Origin: Multifurca ochricompacta | Lineage: Eukaryota > Basidiomycota > Agaricomycetes > Russulales > Russulaceae | Assembly: GCA_022496185.1 (NCBI GenBank) | Contig: WTXG01000001.1 | Location: forward strand, 992,001 to 1,056,000 | DNA length: 64,000 nt | Direction: 5' to 3' | Shown: positions 21,001-31,099 of the stretch, piece after piece | Layout of the letters: every line of letters begins with the position of its first letter | Numbering within the stretch: position 1 is the stretch's first letter | The notes under the pieces: model-generated | What the model saw: only the letters and a program-made list of their open reading frames with translations | The model's database searches: none | Told to the model about the DNA's origin: nothing | Translations under genes and position numbers: made by a program

Positions 21001-22798
21001 CACTACAGACAGCGCTCGTGTGGCATCAGATGGCACCCTCAGTTCACCCGGTTCTGTTGCAGCCTCCCGCAGCGGGAGCTCGGATCAACTACGATCCCCA
21101 GAGTCCATTACTCACTTGCGTAGTCTGAATCTGTCTCAGACAGCTAGCATCGCGACGACAGACAGCGGCAGTTCAACTAATGGAGAAGAACGTAAGTTCA
21201 AGGATGACGGCAGCAGACGAATGCGGGTTGTCAAGGAGATTGTTGAGTACGTGACATTAAACCAATAAGGTATGATGTACTGACCGTGTGCCTTCCAGAA
21301 CTGAACGGACGTACGTCAGGGGCTTGCAAGAGTTGATCGACATATACATCAAGCCGGCAGCGGCCCCAGTCAATCTACTTGGCGGTGTGAGTTCGACGAA
21401 AGAGACTGTGATTCCTCCTGCGGAGAGGAGGATTGTATTCAGTGGTCTCGACTCTCTTTTCTCGTTCCACAAAGATATATTCCTCCCAGCTCTCGAACTC
21501 GCTGCAGATGCGGTACTCCGGCCACGGACTCAACAATCGGAGCAAGAAATGGAAAGCATGTTGTCAGCCAACGCCGCAAGGGGTATTGCCAGGACGTTCG
21601 TCTCGCATGCTGCATTCATGCGAATGTATTCAACATACATAAAGTGAGTCAGAGTCCACATTATACTCTGATGATTGCTACGACTTAAGAACACTTCAAG
21701 CAATTTTGACCGCTCTGTTCAGCGCATCAAACAATGGGTGTCTGATCGTCCAGGGACGGCAACTGTCCCATCGCCTCATTCACCCTCTCTTGCTGCTCAG
21801 GCGACTGTTGTTGCCGGTGCTTCCAGCATGGCAGCGTCGGATTCCTCGGGTGGGCCGCAGCTCACTTCGAGCCAGAAAAAGCGTATCAAAGGCTACTTGA
21901 AGCGTTGCCGGCTAAGCCCCCGCCACTCACAGCTGAACCTGGAAGGCTATCTGTTATTGCCAGTCCAAAGGATTCCGCGTTACCGCCTTCTGGTGGGTAA
22001 TGTCCCCCCTCTCTTTACGAGTATAACTCACGAATATTACAGTTGGAGGAGCTAGCAAGAACCACACCCCCCGCGGAAGGGTATTTAGACCCACTCGACC
22101 AGGCCCTGGACGAGATATCATCTTTGGCGATGAACATGAATGAGGGAAAGCGCGAATCCGAATCGCGGTCGAAACTTGTTCAATGGCAATCAAGGATCAG
22201 GGGGAAATTTCCGAGTCCCCTTGTACAACCCCATCGGTAAGCCTACTGGAGAAACCCCAGCGGCTCTCGTAACAGCTCATTTTACTTTCAGGCGCCTTAT
22301 CATGGATGGCCCTCTTCTGCTGACAAGGGTCGTGCGGAAGGCTACGATCGCTTTCGAGGTGATTGACAGTCAAGGGGATCCTACCACAATTCAAGTAGAG
22401 TGTCTCTCCCCGGAGCAAACCCCACGTTCTCTCCTCGGGATCCTCTGCAACGACTTGCTCGTACTTTGTCGGGATCCGTCAGATGGGAAAGATCCCCTTT
22501 CCCCTGTCGATCTTTGGGCGGTCCTCCGGATGCAAACCCTCCCGCAACCTGCGAGTATTGTTCATGGCAATGGTAGGCCATCACTTTAAATCACTCTTAC
22601 ACCGCTTGTCAACGACCTTCCCCCCCAGTTCTCCGTATTGTTGATAACAAGGCCATTCTTTATTTTGAAGCTTCCTCGACATCTGTCGCATTGAATTGGT
22701 TCCGAGGTTTGTTTCTTTGCCTGCTCATTTCGAAAAGGTGATCAATCATTACCTCTTTAACAGCGATCAATCTTCACATTCCAACCTCAAAGGCATGA
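18050..22798 (+). CDS. leucine-rich-repeat RhoGEF (LRR + DH + PH-like)
   Basis: Large signalling protein of about 1500 residues. N-terminal third is Ser/Pro-rich and disordered. LRRs follow (LPTISTTLLALDISANFLGALP, LESCVCLEELNVSFNPLRALP, LASLRVLIADSTGITTLP, LDKLHTLSIRRNKMYSLP, LVSLQTLLVDGNPFQG). A long Ser-rich linker leads to the DH domain: VKEIVETERTYVRGLQELIDIYIKP, HKDIFLPALE, MRMYSTYIK, and the DH signature LEGYLLLPVQRIPRYRLLLEEL. Then RRLIMDGPLLLTR, LLGILCNDLLVLCRD and a final helix ALNWFRAINLHIPTSKA form a PH-like region. It should activate a Rho/Cdc42-type GTPase. At 18252-18257 the frame must shift by one base in a C6 run, between KTPSP and LPSYLARSSSDSDE: an indel, or an unusual intron. 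Confidence 0.85.
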
Positions 22799-23068
22799 AC
22801 ATCCTGGCAGCACCATTTAATTTTATTATCAACATGTGCATGATGTTCACTGGGGAAAATTATTCATAGTCGCCATTACATTGCCATATTCACCCTTTCA
22901 ATTTGTCTGTTCTATCATTATACGACATGCAATCTTGCTAGTTTCTGTTCAACAACCAAGTTTTATCGAAACCATCGCACTTGTGGTATTATGGAGGATA
23001 TAAAGATATAAGATATCGATTACATCTATTCTGAAGTGGTTGGAAGATGGAAAAAAAAGTGTCAAAGC

Positions 23069-25323
23069 TTAATAATCACTCACCAACCACCGCCAGAAGA
23101 CTTCCACCTTATTTCTCGGTGGGGGCTCATCATATGTGCTTGCCTCGATTTCCGCAAGCCCAGTATAAAAATCCATTTTTGATACTTTGACAGCGGGAAC
23201 CCGCGTCTGGACCTTCGCAGCGATGTACAGCAACGGGAACAGTGCGAGGGGGAGATAGCTCGTAATAAAATCGGCCGTGTTCCATTTACCTCGGAGGAAC
23301 ACAGACCAACCGTTGAACTGTGTGTACAAATGGTTGAGAATGGGAGAGCAATGAATGGGGTTGCGTCGCGCACCAAACAGATGACGAGGCAACTGATGGT
23401 ACCATACCACGCGGCAAAAGGCTGCAATGGAGATGAAAATGGAAGCTTCTTGCGATCGATTCCTTGAGCCTTCACGCCAGCGTAGAACCGAGTATACGTA
23501 TAAGAGATACCAAACCACGTCAAAAGGCCAGAGACAGACGTCATGTTGGAGAACCAATTGAATACCTTGCCGGAGCCAGAGTGGACGCCCATGTAAGCCA
23601 ACAAAGTGAACGAGGTGGAGACTGCGAGCGCGACCACCGGGAGTCCGTTGCGAAGAGTTTTCTTGCAAATAGAAGGCGCGTTTCCAGCAATGGCAAGTCC
23701 GTCTGTGTGTCGGGTTAAGCAACAACAGCCTACTGAGAGAAAGAGAGAGAGAGATCATGCATCTCGCATGGCACTCACATAATGCGCGTGAGCTCGTATA
23801 CAAATCACTTGAAGCCGCGGACTAAGCAGAGGTCAGAAGGCATGCATTTATAATCTATGACAATCAATCGTTACATGTAAAAAGTTCGGTAGTCTCTTTG
23901 GACCCCATACCTGAGGGAGAGCCTTGATACCAGAGCGCTTGATCGCAATGACAAAGGGGGAGGCCGCCGCGGTCCCGTTTCCCAAAGCAAGGCCTGAATC
24001 ATTTGAGGAGACGAGGAGGCCAATGATGGTAACACCGCCTATATAGAATAACAAGATGCGGATGTACACACGACGAATAGCTTTCGGGAGGTTGCGCCTT
24101 GGATTCTTTGCTTCACCAGCGGCAATCTAGAATGTTGTTTCAGTCGTCTCGCGCGACCCTCGACAGGGCTGCGCGTGACAGTGGCAACTCACGGCGACGA
24201 TCTCAGTACCAATGAAAGAGAAAGCTGCTTGAATCAAAACGGCCCACCAGCCAAGGAAACGACCTTTCGCGCCGGCGATACCATCAAACTGGACGAACGG
24301 ACCAGGATGTTTCCAAAAGCGAAATCCAATTCGATCGTGATCGGGGCCTCCACCGAGGTCCAAGACGATTCCCAAGATAATCAGACCTGAATGTGAACGA
24401 CCGCAGTATATAGGTGAGTGATGCAAGAATGGGGGTCAGGCCGCGAGAAGCGTGTACCAGTGATAGTGAGAACCTTAATTGACGCGAATAAGAATTCAGC
24501 CTCGCCGTAGGCACCTACACAAGTCAATCGCCACTGGTGTATCACCAAAAGTAACGTTAACATGCCTGCACCCATGAAGTTTATTGCGATCACCACCACC
24601 AAACAAATTGTGACCCAGGCGGAGTTCAAGTTCGTGTTCTTATCCCAGAAATCTATCAAAACGGCGGCGGCACTCAATTCTGCAGGGAGAGCGAATGTCC
24701 AGCTGTACCAATAGTTCCAGCCCATCGTCTAAAAGTGGCTAATAGGTTCGGCCATAACAACCATATCACGAGACTACGTACAAAGAGAAGGCAGGGTCAA
24801 CGAAGCGTTCGGCCAGCTTAATGTGACCACCAGGGACAGGGAGATAGGAAATCATTTCGCCAAGAGAGATCTAGGAATGGTGATCAATGAATGGAGGACG
24901 ACAGACGAGTGAACAGCACGCGACAGACCATGACGCTGTAGCAAATCGACCCGATTACGACGTATCCCAGAAGGAGGCCTACAGGGCCCCCATGCCTCAG
25001 CGCATTGGCAGAGTTCAAGAACAGACCAGTCCCGATAACACCTGAGTAGATGTTGCGGATCAGGTAGTTATGAACATACATGGCCCCACGGCAGCCGCTC
25101 ACCTCCAATGCTGCGTAATTGTAAGGACCTTCAGTGAAACCTGCGCAGACAAACGAGAATATGGTATCGAATACCTGATCATTGCGATGTGTCTGTTCTT
25201 CAGCTGACGCTGAAGAGCTTGATGGGGAGGTCTAGAGTTCGACTCGACATGGTCGACCTTGTCTGTGCATATATCGGAGCCGAGTGCGCCGTTGTTGCCC
25301 GAAACCTGGTCTTTGATAGACAT
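23069..25323 (-). CDS. amino-acid permease, paralogue A (nonsense codon at a conserved Trp)
   Basis: APC-superfamily, fungal YAT-type amino-acid/proton symporter of 12 TM segments. Landmarks: LKNRHIAMISIGGVIGTGLFLNSANAL, GPVGLLLGYVVIGSICYSVM, ISLGEMISYLPVPGGHIKLAERFVDPAFS, MGWNYWYSWTFALPAELSAAAVLIDFW, GEAEFLFASIKVLTI, GLIILGIVLDLGGGPDHDRIGFRFWKHPG, GTEIVA, EAKNPRRNLPKAIRRVYIRILLFYIGGV, and the C-terminal TYDEPPPRNKVEVFWRWL. At 23822-23824 the minus strand reads TAG where paralogue B has TGG (TSA*SAASSD against TSAWSAASSD). Unless spliced out, this stops the protein at about two thirds. Elsewhere exons and frame look intact, so the lesion is recent or an assembly error. Probably a decaying duplicate of the next gene. 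Confidence 0.85.
24515..24565 (-). other. GC-AG intron in permease A
   Basis: Minus strand: GGTGCAG|GCATGT...TGTGTAG|GTGCCTAC joins NFMGAG to AYGEAEF. An alternative GT donor five bases upstream would shorten the protein by two residues but still keep frame. The equivalent intron in paralogue B also has a GC donor. Confidence 0.6.
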
Positions 25324-26016
25324 GACGAAGGGATGTGGGGGAAAGATGAGCCATTAAGTTGAACACCGGGGCAGCTTTTCATTGCACCGGAGAACATAGG
25401 GAGGAGCGCTAACTGGTGTTTTATCCACTCCACCGTCTGAGTAAACGAGTCGTCACGAGGGAGCCTGAAGTTCTTTACCTTACCTTAACATGTGCACAGG
25501 CCTTTCTTGCCAGTGCGAGACATAAGATAGCCCGGGCCTTGAGCCTGGGAAAGAATGAAAGTCGAACTTCAAGCTTTGAGTGAGTTGATTTACTATTTCA
25601 GCCGACGGCGCCACGCCCGAGCTCCTGTAGCATAGCATAACTACGGATGAAGATGATGACGGTGAGATGAGCAACTTCGCGGATGACAAACGTACAGCGC
25701 CGGCAGCAAGAATAGAAGCAAAAAAAACAAAAAAACCTATGCAAAATGCAGTGCCGCAACCTTGTGATGCTCTCACCACCCCAAAAATATAAGAACTGCG
25801 GATCTCGGTGTATTTGGACAAAATGGACAATAGCACTGCAGTAGAGAAAGTTAATAGTAAGAGTGATATATCGGACAAAGGTAAGCACGTGCTAATGTCT
25901 TTAACGCGAGCAAGTGAGGAGCGAGTGATTGTAAGTGAAGTGAAGTTGGAAGAACAACCCTCCACTTCCACCATGTGTCCTGACCATTAACGCAGAGCGC
26001 AGGGCCCCATTACATC
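25324..26016. other. intergenic region between permease paralogues
   Basis: About 690 bp upstream of permease A and downstream of permease B. Open frames on both strands (minus 25480-25974, plus 25808-25990) lack codon bias, domains or signal peptides and are not supported as genes. Likely carries the permease A promoter. Confidence 0.5.
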
Positions 26017-28135
26017 TTACATGGCGCCATCAGATAAGTGGTCTCGGATAAAACTTGACATACATACCAGCCATTGCCAGAATGCCTCCCACTTATTTCT
26101 AGGAGGGGGCTCATCATATGTATCCGCCTCTATCTCTGCGAGGCCACTTTGGAAATCCATCTCCGAAGGAGGAATTAACGGTGTGCGCTTCCACCACTTG
26201 GCTCCAATGTAGAGAATGGGGAAGAGGATGAGAGGAAGGTAGTTGGTCACGAAGGTTGCTGTGTCCCAATTATTCTTCAAGAATACGGACCAACCGCTGA
26301 ACTGCACACGCCGGTAATGTGGTCAAAAACCCGAGCACGAGACAGAACTGGAAGAAGCTTACGAAGCAGATGAGGAGACAAGTGATCGCAGCGTACCATG
26401 CAGCGTATGGTTGCAATTTGGAGGCATATGGGAGCGAATTGCGATCCAGACCTTGCGCTTTGGCACCAGCATAGAAACGGATGTATGTCACCGCAATGCC
26501 GAACCAGGTCATCAAACCAGCAACAGCAGTCATATTAGCAAACCAGCCGAACACCTTTCCCGAGCCGGACTTGACACCCATGAAGGCGAGGAAAGAAAAT
26601 GCGGTCGAACAAAGCAGTGCCACCCAAGGCAGCCCGTTACGAGTTGTGCGCTTGAAAATGGCAGGCGCATTTTGTGCCACCGCGAGGCCATCTGCGGGAT
26701 TTCATAAGGAAAAGGGTGGTTGATAAAGTGGTCTAAACGAACAGATGGCGCGGGAACTCGTGTACATGTCACTCGACGCGGCTGACCATGCGGAAGTTAA
26801 CAGACAAGCGTTGATGATCTGATGCAGGGCAGGAGCGTCAATGCAAACAAAAACGGTGAGCAATCGCGATTTCATACATGGGGGAGAACCTTGATGCCCG
26901 AACGCTTGATCGCAATGACGAAGGGAGATGCTGCAGCAGTTCCTTTACTGAGACCCAAGTTGGGATCATTTGAGGGGACGAGAAGGCCAATAACAGTTAC
27001 GCCGCCAATGTAGAATAGTAAGATGCGGATATATACACGACGGATGGCCTTGGGAAGGTTGCGTCTCGGGTTCTTTGCCTCTCCGGCGGCGATCTACATT
27101 AAAAAAGTTGCGCAAACAACGTGATGGTGACGCAGTGAAGCACATACGGCGACGATTTCAGTTCCGATAAAAGAAAAGGCTGCCTGGGTCATCACAGCCC
27201 ACCAACCCAAGAAGCGGCCCTTAGCACCGGCGATGCCATTGTACTGGACGAATGGACCAGGATGCTTCCAGAAGCGGAAACCGAGACGGTCGTGGTCGGG
27301 ACCACCTCCAAGATCAAGTATGATTCCAAGAATGATGAGGCCTTGAAGTTTTGGTGAGGGAAAGCGGTATAAATATGAACGCAGTAACACACTCACCAAC
27401 GATGGTCAGGACCTTGATGGAAGCAAAGATGAATTCGGCTTCCCCATATGCGCCTAAGAACTGTAAGGCAAAGCAATGAGAGAAAGCTGGAGGGTCTTGC
27501 CTGCTCCCAAAAAGTTGATGAAGACGACAACGATTATGCAAATTATTATCCATAACGAGTTTAAGTTGGTGTTCTTGTCCCAAAAGTCCACCAATACTGA
27601 GGCGGCGCTCAATTCGGCAGGGAGAATGATGGTCCAATTATACCAATAGTTCCAACCCATGGTGAAAGAAAAGGCACCATCCACGAAGCGTTCTGCCAGC
27701 TTAATGTGACCACCGGGTATAGGTAGATATGCAATCATTTCCCCGAGTGATACCTGTACGGAACATGGAATGAGCGATGACGGTAGGGGAAAAGGCAACA
27801 AAATGGATACCATGACGCTATAGCATATAGAACCAACGACAAGATAGCCGAGCAGAAGACCGACAGGACCACCAGCCTGAAGAGAGTTGGCAGTGCCCAA
27901 GAAAAGGCCAGTTCCGATGACACCGCCAATACTAGAGAAGAGAATGAATGAATGGAGAGAGAGAAATGAGGAGAATTTTCTACACACACCTGATCATGGC
28001 GACATGTCTGTTCTTGAGTTGACGATGGAGGGTCTTCTCTGGGATGACACCGGCCGTTTCAGCATTGAAAGAAGCGGTCTCATCACTGAACTTGAAGACA
28101 TCTGCCTTCTCATGGACGGTATCCTTGGACGCCAT
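26017..28135 (-). CDS. amino-acid permease, paralogue B (intact)
   Basis: Same family and exon layout as paralogue A. MASKDTVHEKADVFKFSDE starts at 28135, with LHRQLKNRHVAMI before TM1. TM1 is GGVIGTGLFLGTANSLQ, then GPVGLLLGYLVVGSICYSVM, VSLGEMIAYLPIPGGHIKLAERFVDGAFSFTMGWNYWYNW, AASVLVDFWDKNTNLNSLW, GAYGEAEFIFASIKVLTI and GLIILGIILDLGGGPDHDRLGFRFWKHPG. IINACLLTSAWSAASSDMYTSSRA follows, with Trp where paralogue A has a stop, then NGLPWVALLCSTAFSFLAFMG, KVFGWFANMTAVAGLMTWFG and the C-terminus EADTYDEPPPRNKWEAFWQWL. Plasma membrane uptake of amino acids is expected; substrate range cannot be read from the sequence. Confidence 0.92.
27454..27500 (-). other. GC-AG intron in permease B
   Basis: Minus strand: GGAGCAG|GCAAGA...TTCTTAG|GCGCATATG joins INFLGAG to AYGEAEF in frame. 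AG|GCAAGA closely matches the GC-donor consensus and no GT donor is available nearby. Position is the same as in paralogue A. Confidence 0.8.
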
Positions 28136-28491
28136 GGTGGATGATGGCCAATGGAGAGGAGTAAGGGAAAAAGAAGAGAAAATGTGGGAAACATTTCAAT
28201 AGGTTTTAAATAAGTTGATCCTAAGTTAGAACGCACAGCTCAGGTGCCTGCTGAAACAATTCTGAAACATTCACAACCGCTCCTCCTCCTCCTCTTCCTC
28301 CCCCTCCTCCTCCCCCTCTTCCTCCTCCCTTCCTTTCTTCCTTCCTATATATGCCAGTACAAAAACCCAAACCAATAAGTCTGAAGCAGCAAGCAGGCAG
28401 CGAAAACGGGTGGCCAGCATTCAGCAGCAGGAGCTACGGGACGACGACCATGTGCTAGTTTCCTTTTTTGATTTATTATTATTATTATTAT
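28136..28491. other. intergenic region with CTCCTC tract
   Basis: Upstream of permease B. A pyrimidine tract of CTC/CTT units spans 28280-28350 and (ATT)n lies at 28473-28492, next to the stop of the kinase-like gene. No gene seen. Confidence 0.5.
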
Positions 28492-30297
28492 TTATAAATA
28501 TTGATTGACCCTCCCTGACCGAGCAGAGATGAGATAACAGATAGGTCGATCTAGATATACACGGACGGGGGTAAACTTTACTTCCGCTCGCCCTGGTTTC
28601 CCTCGGCCTTGCCTTCCCTTGCCCTTCCCCTTGCCCTCCCCTCTCTCTCGCCCTCGTTCAGAGTCAGTCAAGTTTACTCGTTTACAAGCGGGTAATTGCT
28701 CTACGTATGTCAGCTTGTCTTCACTTTGTCGACATCTCTTCGTCTTGGGTACGGCGGTAATAGGAGAAGATGGACCATTTCCAGATATACTCCAATCACT
28801 GTCAGCTTCTTCGATATCCCGTAAACATCGTAAAAAGGAAGAAATAGCGATGGCGACTTCTGAATCGCTCGACCCAGGTACGACGAATCTTCGAGGATCA
28901 TCGTTGGCATCTTCCATCCAATATTTCTCCAACTGGTCGAGAGGAATCGGAGCTTCCTTGACTTCCTCCCAAGGTTCCGGTTCATCCATGGGCAAACCGG
29001 TGGTGATGCCATGTTGTAATAACTCCCGCCGTTGTCGTGCCCTCGCTCGGTTTCGATAAGATCGTTGACGTGCCGCTTTGCTCTTCCTGAATTCTTTTTT
29101 GCGGGCGTTGTCTATATCGAGTAAGAACTTAACGCGACGGATCTCAAGATCCTTTTCACCAGGAAACGTAGCGGGTAATCCCAATACCTCGTTGGGTTCA
29201 TCCGCTCGACTGGCTTGAAAGTCGATTAGTGTGACCCGAGCGTCCGCACCGATGAGGATGTGTCTGAGTGCGACATCACCATGAACGACACCACGATCGT
29301 GTAACTTTTGGAAAGCTTCAAGGACCCGATCCTTTAAAAGTGTAGGCATAGAAGCACAAGCTTCTATCCAGAAAACGGGATGTGGCAACTCCATCGCGAT
29401 ATCAATCTTCCCAGGACGTGTGTATACACCGATGATCCGTGGTATGACATCTCCTTGAAGGTCCACAAGGTATCGTGACGATTTGTATAGCGCCAGCTAC
29501 AAACAACAACAACAACTGGTTGGATTCTTTTCAAGATATAAAACCAAAAGCCCATCCTTTGATTTACCTCGGAGTAGAACCCTTCCCATTGTTTCATTTT
29601 CGACATGTCCCAACTGAAAATAAACAAATAAACAAAAGTCACTCACTCACTCATTCATAACCCAATATAAAAACTCACGTCTTGCAAATATAATTCAACC
29701 TGACACCGACAGACTCACATCCGTCTCCATGTCGTCTCTCGACTTGGCCAGATTTGATGTATGCTGATGACATGATCCCTTCTGTAGTCCACACACATGT
29801 AAACCTCACGCACGTGGGACGGAGAAAAGACACTCACCTCCTAGCCACTTTAGGACTCTCACATTTTCGATCCTTCGTCCGTTCATCCAGGCGAATTTAC
29901 CGTGTGCCTTGTATAAAATGCGGAAAACCACGTCGTCCGAACGTGGTGCTGAACCCTCCAATTTCCGGCTAGGGCTAACAATGTTGGTTCCAAGGCAACT
30001 TGAAGTACTAGTCTCACTTCCTCTCGAATCTTTGGTTGATGCGACCACGTCTTGAATGGGCAAAGAAGGAGTTTTGCGTGCAGATACATTACACAGATGC
30101 GATCCAGCTACTAGCGTCTCCAGAAACGAAGAGTAGCGAGCATGTGGGAGAATACGTCGGACGATATCCGGGAGTGATTTCAAAAATCGTCTAGGGTGAG
30201 TGATAGGCGGTGAGTTGAGAACGGAAAGCGCTGTGTCCACAAAGCTCGTCATGGGGGTAGGAAGAAGAGGGGACTGGTCTGAAATCATCCTCGCCAT
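28492..30297 (-). CDS. protein-kinase-like (fungal kinase-like fold) protein
   Basis: N-terminal exon: MARMISDQSPLLPTPM..., then a variable region and FRILYKAHGKFAWMNGRRIENVRVLKWLGG. Middle exons give MSKMKQWEGFYSEV and ALYKSSRYLVDLQGDVIPRIIGVY. The catalytic-loop equivalent is LHDRGVVHGDVALRHILI and the DFG equivalent is VTLIDFQASR. The loop has HGD with the catalytic Asp, but His stands where kinases carry the metal-binding Asn, so activity is doubtful. After the fold come a basic stretch (KAARQRSYRNRARARQRR) and a Lys/Gly-rich tail (GEGKGKGKGRQGRGKPGR). Similar small kinase-like proteins are common in basidiomycetes; none I know has a set function. Confidence 0.7.
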
Positions 30298-31099
30298 CCC
30301 ATCCTACTCGTCGATATAAGACAAACTCGAGTCCTTGTTCTTCTACTTTTTTGTGGCGTTGCTAATTGCCATATCTGGATGAATGAACATTGGCGCCCGC
30401 TCTCCTCCCTTATTCATCACAGGTCATCACGTTCTTCTACACGTCGCAGGCATCGGAGGCGAGGCATGCGCTGCAATCTATATAATTTCTTCAACCCCCG
30501 TTCATCCATGTCGAGGATATACCACCCACCGCCCAACCTTCAACCCTATTTTTGACACCACTTGGCTTGTCTTGTCTTTGTTTTTTTTTTGGCGTTGTCC
30601 CCTCTTGGCACCATACACGACCCTTCTCCGCGGCTACGGGTATTATATTTATTTGATCGATGGTCAATATGCCAGCAGAGTCGGGTCTGCGGGTCGGTGA
30701 TGATAGGTGATAGGGTGCACCCCTCCGATTGATCCGCTGCAATAGCATGTCTCAGACGCGCGGCTTCGGATTGCCCGTCCGTCCCATCTACCTTCTTTTC
30801 CGTCACCTCATTATTGGGGTTGCCCTCTGTAGAGTCAAGCAAGCAGAGATTTGGATATGTATTATATGGCGGTCACAGCTCACATAATAATAAATACAGT
30901 TCATCAAAGGCTCGTATTCGATGAGAAAGGGGGAAAGACGAGGGCCCTGCATAGTGTTCCAAAAGGGTGCTTGATATTATTGACTTGCACAGGGTTGCCT
31001 GCACAACAACCAACTCACCACAGCTAGCTTTGATTCATAAACTGGACATAAACTATTCTAATCATGATCCCCACCGACTACCTGACTTGGTAGCCGTAT
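30298..31099. other. intergenic region, no gene supported
   Basis: 800 bp between the start of the kinase-like gene and the end of the LRR gene. A plus-strand open frame at 30383-30700 has no recognisable features. Contains T10 at about 30579. Confidence 0.45.

Noticed and set aside
25480..25974. 164-codon minus-strand open frame between the permeases
   Set aside because: Composition is low-complexity Ser/Leu and several frames are open; reads as non-coding.
30383..30700. 105-codon plus-strand open frame
   Set aside because: No homology-like motif and no splice partners.
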